Assembly: GCF_017551775.1 (NCBI RefSeq)
Contig: NZ_JAFZKX010000017.1
Coordinates: 33,492 to 97,491, forward strand
Direction of reading: 5' to 3'
Source of the DNA: Fibrobacter sp.
Lineage (GTDB): Bacteria > Fibrobacterota > Fibrobacteria > Fibrobacterales > Fibrobacteraceae
Length of the DNA: 64,000 bases
A model generated the notes under the pieces. That model saw nothing but the letters and a program-made list of their open reading frames with translations, made no database searches and was not told where the DNA came from. The position numbers and the translations under genes were made by a program. Of this stretch, positions 50,580 to 58,620 are shown one piece after another. The stretch's first letter is position 1, and every line of letters starts with the position of its first letter.

Positions 50580-51422
50580 ATGCTTGAATCCATCATTCTG
50601 GGCCTATTGCAGGGCCTCGCCGAATTTCTCCCCATTTCCAGCTCCGGCCACCTCGTCCTCGGGAAAGAACTCCTGGGCGTAAGCGAAGCGGGCATGTTCT
50701 TCGACATCATGCTCCACGCCGGCACGCTGCTCTCCATCTTCGTCGTGTTCCGCAAGAAGATTGTGGAAATCATCGTGGGCTGCATCCACCGCGACCCCGT
50801 ACAGCTCAAGGAAGCGGGCTACATCGTTCTCGCAAGCATCCCGACGGCGATTATCGGCATCGGATTCAAGAAGCCGCTCGAAAGCCTGTTCGAAAACCCG
50901 CGCGCCGTGTGCGTCGCCCTGCTCGTCACCGCCACCCTGCTTTTCGTAAGCCAGTGGGGCCGTACCGGCAGCAAGCATCCTGAAGCCGAGGGCGTCAAGA
51001 TGAACTGGTGGCGCGCTCTCGTCACCGGCGTCGTCCAGGGCATCGCCTGCATCCCGGGCATCAGCCGCAGCGGCTCGACCATCAGCGGCATGATTTTCAT
51101 GGGAGTGAACCGCAAGTACGCCGGAGAATTCAGCTTCCTCATGAGCATTCCCGCCGTAGGTGGCGCCGCACTGCTCGACGTGATCAAGTGGGTGAAGTGC
51201 CAGGGCATGACGCCCGAGAAGGCGCTGCTCGACCCCGAAAAGGCAATGAAGTGCATCGACGCCGGCAGTTTCAGTCCCGAGCTCCTGGCCGGCATGCTCG
51301 TCGCGTTCATCGCAGGCATATTCGCGCTTGTGTGGCTCATGAACTTCGTGCAGAAGGGCAAGTTCCACTACTTCTCGTACTACCTGTGGATCGTCGGTAT
51401 CCTCGGCCTGATTTTCATCTAG
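50580..51422 (+). CDS. uppP: Undecaprenyl-diphosphatase UppP (BacA)
   Basis: A 280-residue polytopic membrane protein. The conserved ILGLLQGLAEFLPISSSGHLVL contains Q11-x3-E15, and GIACIPGISRSGSTISGMIFMG carries the PGxSRSxxT motif with the catalytic Arg/Ser. UppP removes a phosphate from undecaprenyl diphosphate to regenerate the lipid carrier used by MurG/FtsW. Length and motifs are normal. It is convergent with the Omp85 gene, with only 19 bases between the stops. Confidence 0.96.
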   Translation: MLESIILGLLQGLAEFLPISSSGHLVLGKELLGVSEAGMFFDIMLHAGTLLSIFVVFRKKIVEIIVGCIHRDPVQLKEAGYIVLASIPTAIIGIGFKKPLESLFENPRAVCVALLVTATLLFVSQWGRTGSKHPEAEGVKMNWWRALVTGVVQGIACIPGISRSGSTISGMIFMGVNRKYAGEFSFLMSIPAVGGAALLDVIKWVKCQGMTPEKALLDPEKAMKCIDAGSFSPELLAGMLVAFIAGIFALVWLMNFVQKGKFHYFSYYLWIVGILGLIFI

Positions 51423-51441
51423 GCCGACTCCCGCCACCCGT

Positions 51442-52989
51442 CTAGAACAGCGTCCTCAAACCGAAACCGATAATGCCGTCAAGGTAGTTTTCGCCGTTCC
51501 GCAGCGCATAATACAGATTGACGCTCCAGTTGCCGCGGTACTGCGTGAAGCCAATACCGTAGTTCTGTTCGCGGGACCAGCCGTGATCGGGCGCAAGCCG
51601 GCGGTAGAGTCCGGGCTGGTAAAACGCCTCGATGCTCAAGTCATAGCCGTACTGCCAGAGGATAGCGATTTCCGAAAGCCCGTAGCTCCTGCTGCGAAGC
51701 GTGCGGTAATGCATCCCCTTGAAATTCTCGGGCCCGCCCAGAGCGAAGTAGTCCTTGCGCGCAAGTGACGCGCCTGTCGGGAAGATTCCGCCGGCCATGC
51801 CCGAGAAGCGGCTGATGAAATTGCCGTACAGCGGGAAGTACGCGAGGACGCTCGCGGTGGCACCGAGGTAGTTGTCGAGCGAGTCGGGGCGGCCCATCTT
51901 CCATGTGGCCGAGGCTTCCAGGCGCCAGCCCCTGCGCGGAAGCACGAACCTGTCCAGCGACACGTACGAAATCTCGAAGGTGGAATGCTTGTCGTCTTCG
52001 CTCATGCCGAAGAACACGCCGATACTGAAGTCGAAGCCGATGTCGCGCGTGACGCCCACCTCGCCCACGATGGTCCTTTCGATAACATCGCTCGAGGCGG
52101 AGTCCGATTCCAGAGAATCGCCGGCGGCACTTCCGTCGCCGTCAAGTGTTTCCTCGTCGAAGTTCCCGCGCACAACGACATTCCAGGCCGAGCCTAAAAT
52201 CCACGGTTCCTTGTAGTAGCCCGTCAGGTGGCGCGAGTTTTCGCCCGTAAAACCCTCAAGCTGCAGGTCGCGCGCCGTCCCCGCAATATTGTACAGGCTC
52301 ACGTCAAGCCTACCCTCCCAGACGTTCTCGTCGCTCGAATAGGTCAGGACGCCTTCCGCCGTAGAGACGTTCGCCTTGCGCATGCTGAACACGGGGAAAA
52401 TCCTGTTGCGCGACGGATCGCGGTAAAGGCGCGCGGGTGCCGTCTTCTCGAAGTAGCCCATGCGGGCAAGCCTGCGTTCCGAGCGTTCCAGGTCCGTGAG
52501 GGAAACGGGCTTGCCATCCTCGATGCCCGAGAGTTTCGCGAACACATCGCGCTTCGTTCCCGCGGAATCAGCGTTTTCGGGCGGAGCCCACACGTAGAGC
52601 GCTCCCCGCACGATTTCAAGTTCGAGCACATGCATTCCGCGTGCGGAATCCATGCCCGCAACAGAAACAGCGCCCACAACCGCGCCTGCATCAGCAACAG
52701 CGTTCGCATCAGCGCCTGCCTGCCAAAGTTCCGCTTGCTTAAGTTCCGCCTGCCGGATTTTTCCCGTCACATGCGCCGCGACAAAACCCTGGTCCTCGTA
52801 ATAGCGGGCAAGCTTGTCGGCCAGCGGTTTCCAAGCGTCACAGGGCGCGCCCAAGGCCGCATCCATCTGCGAATCGTCGAATCCGGAATGTTCGCCTGTC
52901 CACGCGATGCTGTCTACGGTACATGCGCCCACACCCTCCGCCAATGCGAAGGCCGCAAACAACATTATGTACAGCACCAATTTTTTCAT
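51442..52989 (-). CDS. Omp85/TamA-like outer-membrane protein
   Basis: A 515-residue protein with a signal peptide (about 1-22). Periplasmic part (about 23-215): Cys-bearing CTVDSIAWTGEHSGFDDSQM, an Ala-rich stretch, and a POTRA-like segment (KLSGIEDGKPVSLTDLERSERRLARMGYFEK). The barrel follows, with the Omp85 lid-loop motif in DYFALGGPENFKGMHYRTL (cf. GxxxxRGY) and a terminal aromatic residue (FGLRTLF). Such proteins insert or translocate other outer-membrane proteins. It is the last gene behind the MglA/roadblock cluster and may service the 964-residue barrel. Confidence 0.75.
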   Translation of the reverse strand: MKKLVLYIMLFAAFALAEGVGACTVDSIAWTGEHSGFDDSQMDAALGAPCDAWKPLADKLARYYEDQGFVAAHVTGKIRQAELKQAELWQAGADANAVADAGAVVGAVSVAGMDSARGMHVLELEIVRGALYVWAPPENADSAGTKRDVFAKLSGIEDGKPVSLTDLERSERRLARMGYFEKTAPARLYRDPSRNRIFPVFSMRKANVSTAEGVLTYSSDENVWEGRLDVSLYNIAGTARDLQLEGFTGENSRHLTGYYKEPWILGSAWNVVVRGNFDEETLDGDGSAAGDSLESDSASSDVIERTIVGEVGVTRDIGFDFSIGVFFGMSEDDKHSTFEISYVSLDRFVLPRRGWRLEASATWKMGRPDSLDNYLGATASVLAYFPLYGNFISRFSGMAGGIFPTGASLARKDYFALGGPENFKGMHYRTLRSRSYGLSEIAILWQYGYDLSIEAFYQPGLYRRLAPDHGWSREQNYGIGFTQYRGNWSVNLYYALRNGENYLDGIIGFGLRTLF

Positions 52990-53025
52990 ATTCTAACTGC
53001 TAATTTCTCACAAGACATCTCAACA

Positions 53026-53069
53026 GGATCCTTCGTCTCCGCAACTATGTTGCTCCGCTCAGGATGACA
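53026..53069. repeat. Dispersed TGTCATCC...GGATCC repeat
   Basis: Minus-strand reading begins TGTCATCCTGAGCGGAGC and ends GAAGGATCC, with an inner dyad GCAAC-TAT-GTTGC. It fills most of the 96-base gap between the 964-residue barrel and the Omp85 gene. Confidence 0.65.
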
Positions 53070-53085
53070 CATTCCACATTACACA

Positions 53086-55980
53086 TCAGAATATCGCCCT
53101 CGCTTCTGTCGAAAGTTTCTGGAAAATATTTTCCTCGGCATCGCCGAAGCGCAAGATATAATGCAACCCGAAGGAAATGTTCTGGTTCACGGTAAACGAG
53201 AGGGACGTTTCCAGGCGGAACGTGGTTCCATCGCTGTAGCCCGACATCATCTGGTACGGCACCGCATCGTCGCCGGTCTCCACCTGGACTGTCGAGAAGC
53301 GCACGTACCCGTCAAAGCGCTTGGGGTTCTTGTAACCCAGACGCAAGTAGGCTTCCCAGAGGTAGGCGTCGAACTCGCGCCCAGCCGCTTCCTCGCCGGA
53401 CCCGTAGCGGAATCGTCCGCCCGGCTCGACGCTGAAGAACTCCCAGAAACTCAGGCGGTACCTGCCCGCGACACTCCTGATGTTCCATTCCAAATCCTGG
53501 AGCGCCTGCAGCCCGACATCTTCCATGAAGGCTTCCGCACCCACGTAATGATTCTCGTTCAGCCTGTAGGAACCCGCAATTTCGTGATGGAAGAGCGACT
53601 CGTAATACTCGATAGAAGAGAGCTTCTTGTCGTACGAGGCGGAGGGCTTGTAAGCAAGCGTGGCACCCGAGGGATGCGTCCATTCCAGGTTGCCCGTCCA
53701 CGACAACGTACCCGAGGAGACATCGCGCAGTCCCGACGGGAGAACCTCCGGGAAATACAGCTTGCGGCCCGTAGTGTCTTCGGAGACGGCGCTGATTGAA
53801 CCGGAAAGCTTGATATCGCGAAGGATTCCACGGTCTATGCCGAAGGTCTTTCCCGGATTCCATTCGAGATTCGCGCTGAAAGACGCGTTCGAGGCGAGCA
53901 CCGCCCCGATGGAATCGTTTCGGCCCATTCCCTCGTAGACGAAGTCACCGTTGTCCACGCCCTCGATAAACGCGCCGGTCAGGCTATCGTAACGCACGTC
54001 GCCCGTGCCCTTCGCCACCGCCTTGTATATGGCGGTATAGGTCTGTTCTTCAGTGAGGCCCAGTTTGTAGGCAACGTTTCCGTGGATTCCAATGCGTTCG
54101 TTGCCGAAACGCGCGTTCAGGTCGCCCGCCCAGTTGTGCTCGTCCCCGGATTCCGCCAGGTCGCGATACACGTACTGCAAATAGTGCGTGAGGTCTATTC
54201 CCTTCAGGTGGACTTCCGCGGACTGGTTCCACTTGAACTGGCGCAAAGAATCTATCCAGTTGTCTTTCAAGGGATCGCCGGTATTGCCTCCCCGGCCCGT
54301 ATACGAATCGCCCCCGCGGCTCACGTTCAAAAGGTCGATGGATTCAAGTACGTTCCAGGAACTCTCCGAAAGTTTCACTCCGTAATTCGTGCGCAAATAA
54401 AGTTCCCCGTCGTCGATTTCCGCGCTGTCGCGTTCGGTATAGCGCACGTCCGCCCCGACAAAGCCCTGGAAAAAACCGCGCGTCTTTTTCACGTTCGCAT
54501 AGCCCTGGAACCTTTCGCGGGCAACGTCCGTCTGGCTCTGCACATGCACGAGCGCAACCTCGGTCGAACGCCCGTCCTGCGTATTATGCGTCAGGCTCGC
54601 CTTTATTCGCGAGGAATTCCAGCGTTCATCGTCCCCTTGCCGGTAACCCCACGCAAGATTGCCGAACCATTCCGAACCCAGACGGAGCCGCATCGCGAAC
54701 TCGTCGTGCCGGAAACTTCCGTTTGCAAGCAGCGCGCTGTCCAGGTCCCACTCGTCTTTCAGCCTGTACGAATTCCAGTCGTCATCGCCGCCCTTGAAAT
54801 CCGAAATATCAAAGCCTTCCCCTACATAGTTGCCATATGCGGAAAACGCCACCGGTAAACGTTTCATCGCCGACGAGGAATCGGAAGTCAAAAACCAGCG
54901 GAACGCATGGGCTTCCGGGCCGCCCACGTCGTCGGAAACCGTATTGGTATCGCGCCTGGAATACGCCACTTCCAAATCGGTATAGTAGCGGTTGTCCAGC
55001 TGCGCGCGCAACCTTGCGCCCGCCATGTCCGTCCTAGACGGGCGGGAAAGCGCCCCGAGCGTATCGTCACGAACAAATTCACTTCCGTCGTCGTGCTTGA
55101 GCATCGCATAGTCGTCATCGGTCCATGCGCCCTTCTTCAAGCGGTCCACGTCGTTTTCCAGCCGGAAGCCAGACACGTCCAAGTAGAGGTTCGGATGGCG
55201 GAACTTGCCCGCAGCCGCATAGAGGCTCATTATGTTGTCATCGTCGTAAGCATCGTATTCCACGCGGATTTCATCTTCGGCGGACGGCATGCGCAGCCCC
55301 TTGAAATTCAAAAGGCCACCGGCATAATTCACCTCGTAATCCTTGCCGCGTTCGAGCTTTTCGCCGTTTATCCATACGGATTCTGAATTCGGGACGACCG
55401 AGATGTAGTTGCCGTCGCCGCTCAGGGCATAACCTTCTCGCTGGCCGCTCACACCCGCAAACGTGCGCACGGTTCGGTTCACTTCGTCGGTACCTACGGC
55501 GGCCCGCACGTCAGAATAGTTTGTCCTAAATCCAACCATACCGCCAAGCGAGGTCCGTTCCAGCGAGAACAGGCCAAGATCGGCATCCTGCCAGAGGAAG
55601 TCGCCCAGATGGAGCATCCAGTGCCTGGAGGTCGCCTTGAAATACACCTGGTCCACCTCCTGGAGCGTAGCCGTCGTCTGGTCGCCCGCACGCCTGTCCA
55701 CGTCGTTCAGCAAGGCATCTATCACGACGCTGTCGCCCACGATTCCTTGGATAGAGAGCTTCAACTGCTGGTCGACCTGCGTATCGCCGTCGCCCACGGT
55801 CACCTGCATGGTCTTGTAACCGTGAGTCTCCAGACGGTTTTCGACATGCGCCGTATCGGCGGGAGCGGACGCCTCCACCTTATGCGAAAGGATATCCGGA
55901 TTCCATACCGGAAGCGAATCTATATCGAGAGAAAATGCCTTCCCGACCGAAAGGGCGCCTACCCACAGCAAACGCCTCAT
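53086..55980 (-). CDS. Very large outer-membrane beta-barrel protein (964 residues)
   Basis: A 964-residue protein with a signal peptide (about 1-17). The N-terminal part (to about 250) is beta-rich and includes the module SVWINGEKLERGKDYEVNYAGGLLNFKGLRMPSAEDEIRVEYDAYDD. This type of 'NG-x-L-x-RG-x-DY' element is seen ahead of some large Bacteroidota/Chlorobi barrels. About 700 residues of alternating strands rich in Tyr, Trp, Arg and Asp follow, ending STEARAIF. No named family is claimed. It starts 5 bases after the DUF2914 gene and is therefore part of the MglA cluster. Confidence 0.65.
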   Translation of the reverse strand: MRRLLWVGALSVGKAFSLDIDSLPVWNPDILSHKVEASAPADTAHVENRLETHGYKTMQVTVGDGDTQVDQQLKLSIQGIVGDSVVIDALLNDVDRRAGDQTTATLQEVDQVYFKATSRHWMLHLGDFLWQDADLGLFSLERTSLGGMVGFRTNYSDVRAAVGTDEVNRTVRTFAGVSGQREGYALSGDGNYISVVPNSESVWINGEKLERGKDYEVNYAGGLLNFKGLRMPSAEDEIRVEYDAYDDDNIMSLYAAAGKFRHPNLYLDVSGFRLENDVDRLKKGAWTDDDYAMLKHDDGSEFVRDDTLGALSRPSRTDMAGARLRAQLDNRYYTDLEVAYSRRDTNTVSDDVGGPEAHAFRWFLTSDSSSAMKRLPVAFSAYGNYVGEGFDISDFKGGDDDWNSYRLKDEWDLDSALLANGSFRHDEFAMRLRLGSEWFGNLAWGYRQGDDERWNSSRIKASLTHNTQDGRSTEVALVHVQSQTDVARERFQGYANVKKTRGFFQGFVGADVRYTERDSAEIDDGELYLRTNYGVKLSESSWNVLESIDLLNVSRGGDSYTGRGGNTGDPLKDNWIDSLRQFKWNQSAEVHLKGIDLTHYLQYVYRDLAESGDEHNWAGDLNARFGNERIGIHGNVAYKLGLTEEQTYTAIYKAVAKGTGDVRYDSLTGAFIEGVDNGDFVYEGMGRNDSIGAVLASNASFSANLEWNPGKTFGIDRGILRDIKLSGSISAVSEDTTGRKLYFPEVLPSGLRDVSSGTLSWTGNLEWTHPSGATLAYKPSASYDKKLSSIEYYESLFHHEIAGSYRLNENHYVGAEAFMEDVGLQALQDLEWNIRSVAGRYRLSFWEFFSVEPGGRFRYGSGEEAAGREFDAYLWEAYLRLGYKNPKRFDGYVRFSTVQVETGDDAVPYQMMSGYSDGTTFRLETSLSFTVNQNISFGLHYILRFGDAEENIFQKLSTEARAIF

Positions 55981-55985
55981 CGGGA

Positions 55986-56495
55986 CTACCTATTGGATTC
56001 GATGCGGAACTGCCTGCTCGACAGGAGCTTGCGCCCCGCAACAAGGTCAACGCTCCACTCTCCCGGCTTGAGGAGTTTGGGAGAAATCTCCGTATGGCAC
56101 ACGCCGATTCCGGACTGCGAAGATTCCTTGTCTTCGATGCCCTTGTGGTATTCAGTCGCCTTTATAATGCAGCGCACTGTCTGTATGGTGTCCGTACCCC
56201 AATACCATATGTGCAACAACGTATCGGAGGAATAACGCGCCGGATTCGATATCGTGGAATAGAAATAGAGCCTCGTGTTTTCTTCGAATACGGTATCGGC
56301 ACCGAAGGGCGTCCCGCGCACCACATCGCGGCATACCACGCTCTGCGAGGGCGAAAGTTCGGCACCCGAAAAACTCTGCAACGAAGCGTCGTCCATCCAG
56401 AAACTGACGATGCGGTGTCCAAAGAAAACAAGGAAGACAAGCACCACGACGATGGTTGTCTTCCTCAAATTGCGAAGTGGCGGAATGCCGGCCAC
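55986..56495 (-). CDS. Inner-membrane protein with periplasmic DUF2914-like domain
   Basis: A 169-residue bitopic protein: membrane helix about 12-30 (TTIVVVLVFLVFFGHRIVSF), then a periplasmic domain. The pattern VVCRDVVRGTPFGADTVFEENTRLYFYSTISN...LLHIWYWGTDTIQTV...GEWSVDLV fits DUF2914 (HxWY and GxWxVD motifs). Function of DUF2914 is unknown. It lies between the roadblock gene (12-base gap) and the big barrel (5-base gap), so it could carry a signal from the cytoplasmic GTPase side to the outer membrane. Confidence 0.7.
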   Translation of the reverse strand: MAGIPPLRNLRKTTIVVVLVFLVFFGHRIVSFWMDDASLQSFSGAELSPSQSVVCRDVVRGTPFGADTVFEENTRLYFYSTISNPARYSSDTLLHIWYWGTDTIQTVRCIIKATEYHKGIEDKESSQSGIGVCHTEISPKLLKPGEWSVDLVAGRKLLSSRQFRIESNR

Positions 56496-56507
56496 GGTAA
56501 ACCCCTA

Positions 56508-56924
56508 TTACCTGAGTTTACTTGTGTTCTGGGTGAATGCGGGAACGGCGTCCACCAGCTTTTCGACAAGCAGGCGGTTGAAGTCGTCGATGCGGTTCGG
56601 GAGCCTGGAGCCCGGGAACACCTGCACCAGCAAGAGCGCCTCGTCCACAGGAGAAATGTAGATGGAACGCTTCTCGCCCGCATAGGAGACGGACTGGAAG
56701 TTCTCGCCGCCGAGCATCATGCCCACCTGGCGGGCGGAGTCGAACGATGCCGTGCTAAGAACTGCAAGCGGAGTGGCGTCGATACCGAGGGTACCGACTT
56801 CGGCGATAATGGAACCGTCACGGTGGCAAAGGACAATGTAATCAGCCTTGACGCTGGCCTGGTAAGCAAGCATCAACCGGCGAACCTTTCCCACATCATC
56901 TGAAAAAATCGTAAAGTCGCTCAT
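56508..56924 (-). CDS. Roadblock/LC7-domain protein (MglB-like)
   Basis: A 138-residue cytoplasmic protein with a single roadblock/LC7 fold (VRRLMLAYQASVKADYIVLCHRDGSIIAEVGTLGID ... VSYAGEKRSIYISPVDEALLLVQVF). Members such as MglB act as GTPase-activating partners of MglA-type GTPases. It starts 30 bases after the MglA-type gene ends on the same strand, which makes a functional pair very likely. Confidence 0.8.
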   Translation of the reverse strand: MSDFTIFSDDVGKVRRLMLAYQASVKADYIVLCHRDGSIIAEVGTLGIDATPLAVLSTASFDSARQVGMMLGGENFQSVSYAGEKRSIYISPVDEALLLVQVFPGSRLPNRIDDFNRLLVEKLVDAVPAFTQNTSKLR

Positions 56925-56954
56925 TCAAACCTGCTATGACTTTAAACCCGTTAA

Positions 56955-57905
56955 CTACTTCTTGGGTACGTACGGACGCAGTTCAATTTCGTCGTCCGAG
57001 ACCTCGGCGTTACCTCGATCCACAGATCGACCGAATGACGGCATACGCGGCGGCTGCGGGGTCGCACGCGGACGTCCGAAGGGGGACGACACCGGTTTCT
57101 GGAACGGACTGGCACCACCGGACGCCATTCCGCCGACGGGGGGCTTTGCCGCAAACGAGGGCATCTTGAACGGAGTCGCCGCTGCAGGTGCTGCTGCAGG
57201 AGCGGCAGGCTGTGCAGGAGCTGCGGGAGCCGCCTGGGAAACAGAAACGCCTTCCTTGGTGAGGCTCACGTCGTGCACGCCGGTGTTGTTCACGCTCTCA
57301 GCGGCCTTGCGCAGGAATCCCTGCTTCACGTTGAACTTCTCGATCACCAGCATGGCGATAGTCTTGAGCGTCGTGACAACACCCTTGCCGTTATGCGCCG
57401 TAGCCGGGAAGAACGGGACGTTGCGGAGGTTGAGTTCCGCGTTCATCTCGTCGAGGGTAAAAACGTTTTCCATGTCGCGCTTGTTGTACTGGAGCACGAA
57501 GGGCATGTCGTCCAGATCCATGCCGTAATCCTGCAGATTCTGGCGAAGGTTCTGGAGGCTCTCCAGGTTTTCGGCCTGGCGGGAGCGCTGCGAGTCGGCC
57601 ACAAAGACAATACCATCCACACCGCGAAGCACAAGTTTACGGGTGCTGTTGTAATAGACCTGACCGGGAACCGTATAAAGCTGGAAACGAGTCTTGAAAC
57701 CCTTGATATCGCCAAGATTTAGAGGAAGGAAATCGAAAAACAGAGTACGGTCGCCCTCGGTTGCCAGCGACACCATGTCCGTGCGCTTGTCCTGGGGCAT
57801 CTTCTGGTGGATGACCTGCAGGTTCGTAGTCTTACCGCTAAGACCCGGCCCGTAATAGACCACCTTACAACTGATTTCGCGTGTTGCAAAATTGATTGAA
57901 GACAT
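56955..57905 (-). CDS. MglA-type small GTPase with Ala/Pro-rich C-terminal tail
   Basis: A 316-residue protein. The GTPase domain (about 1-200) starts with INFATREISCKVVYYGPGLSGKTTNLQ (P-loop, Lys25), then FDFLPLNLGDIKGFKTRFQLYTVPGQVYYNSTRKLVLRGVDGIVFVADSQ and the NKRD specificity motif, as in MglA. An extra tail of about 110 residues, rich in Ala, Pro and Gly, ends ELRPYVPKK; ordinary MglA lacks it. MglA controls polarity and type IV pilus or gliding motility. The ATG at 57905, with AAGGA upstream, is preferred over a GTG at 57908. First gene of a five-gene cluster. Confidence 0.88.
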   Translation of the reverse strand: MSSINFATREISCKVVYYGPGLSGKTTNLQVIHQKMPQDKRTDMVSLATEGDRTLFFDFLPLNLGDIKGFKTRFQLYTVPGQVYYNSTRKLVLRGVDGIVFVADSQRSRQAENLESLQNLRQNLQDYGMDLDDMPFVLQYNKRDMENVFTLDEMNAELNLRNVPFFPATAHNGKGVVTTLKTIAMLVIEKFNVKQGFLRKAAESVNNTGVHDVSLTKEGVSVSQAAPAAPAQPAAPAAAPAAATPFKMPSFAAKPPVGGMASGGASPFQKPVSSPFGRPRATPQPPRMPSFGRSVDRGNAEVSDDEIELRPYVPKK

Positions 57906-58024
57906 CACTAATCCTTGATACTTGCGATTAATCTAGTAAATTATTTGCGTATCTGTATGTGAGTCAACGCAAACAGGGCCCTCATTGTGTCCACGGCCAC
58001 GCCAAACGCATTCTTCAAAAACAG

Positions 58025-58053
58025 AAAATACCGATGCACGTAAGTGCACCGGT
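58025..58053 (-). terminator. Terminator of rpsT
   Basis: On the minus strand the stem ACCGGTGCAC/GTGCATCGGT (one G-T pair) with loop TTAC is followed by ATTTTCTGTTTTT. It lies about 33 bases after the rpsT stop. Confidence 0.75.
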
Positions 58054-58085
58054 TTTAAGACCGATTCAAGTCTTGTTACGCCTGA

Positions 58086-58346
58086 TTAGGCGAAACCGTT
58101 GACGAGCTTTGCGACCTTAGCCTTGTAGTTGGCAGCGCGGTTGGCATTGAAGCCGGCGCGGCTCTTGTTGGCAGCGACGTCGAGAAGACGGAAAAGCTTC
58201 GGCATTTCGGCAAGGGCGGCATCCTTGGTGGTGGCCGTACGGATGACCTTGAGGCTTGCGCGAATTTCGGCGCGGGCTGCACGGTTCATGGCATTGGCCT
58301 TTTCGGCCTGACGCAAACGCTTTTTGCAAGATTGATGTTGAGGCAC
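58086..58346 (-). CDS. rpsT: 30S ribosomal protein S20
   Basis: An 86-residue, Lys/Arg/Ala-rich helical protein of normal S20 length. Conserved features: SCKKRLRQAEKANAMNRAARAEIRASLK, VIRTATTKDAALAEMPKLFRLLDVAANKSRAGFNANRAANYKAKVAKLV. It binds 16S rRNA early in 30S assembly. The start is a GTG (58344-58346) with GGAG upstream. Monocistronic between its own promoter and terminator. Confidence 0.95.
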   Translation of the reverse strand: MPQHQSCKKRLRQAEKANAMNRAARAEIRASLKVIRTATTKDAALAEMPKLFRLLDVAANKSRAGFNANRAANYKAKVAKLVNGFA

Positions 58347-58391
58347 CTTAAATCTCCGGGTAAAACCTACTTATAAATTTTTGTAGGGACA

Positions 58392-58419
58392 AAGATAGTA
58401 AACAATGGAAATTTGTCAA
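58392..58419 (-). promoter_or_regulatory. Promoter of rpsT
   Basis: On the minus strand: TTGACA (58414-58419), 16-base spacer, TATCTT (58392-58397). Confidence 0.75.
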
Positions 58420-58605
58420 CCCCCCCACATTTGCTAATTTCGTTAAAATTGCGCCCAAAACGAGCGCTTTTAGCCAGGCTCGGCCCTATCGAAGCAAAAT
58501 TCCTTTGCTACGGCACTCGCCATTGAGGCACTTCGTGCGTTTTTTTGCTAGGCACAGAAATGAGTCTGCAAGCAGCCTCGCTTCACTCGCCCTACGCAAA
58601 AATGC
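58420..58605. other. Intergenic stretch between rpsT and the aminotransferase gene
   Basis: About 185 bases with no supported gene. It has small repeated words (CTTCGTGCG, CTTCACTCGCCCTACG) that recall the TAGGGCGA part of the dispersed repeat near 9360. No hairpin with a T-run and no RNA gene was recognised. Confidence 0.4.
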
Positions 58606-58611
58606 TAAATT
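58606..58611 (+). promoter_or_regulatory. -10 box (TAAATT) before the aminotransferase gene
   Basis: TAAATT ends 9 bases before the ATG at 58621; no Shine-Dalgarno sequence. Leaderless or very short leader. Confidence 0.4.
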
Positions 58612-58620
58612 TTGCCCATT

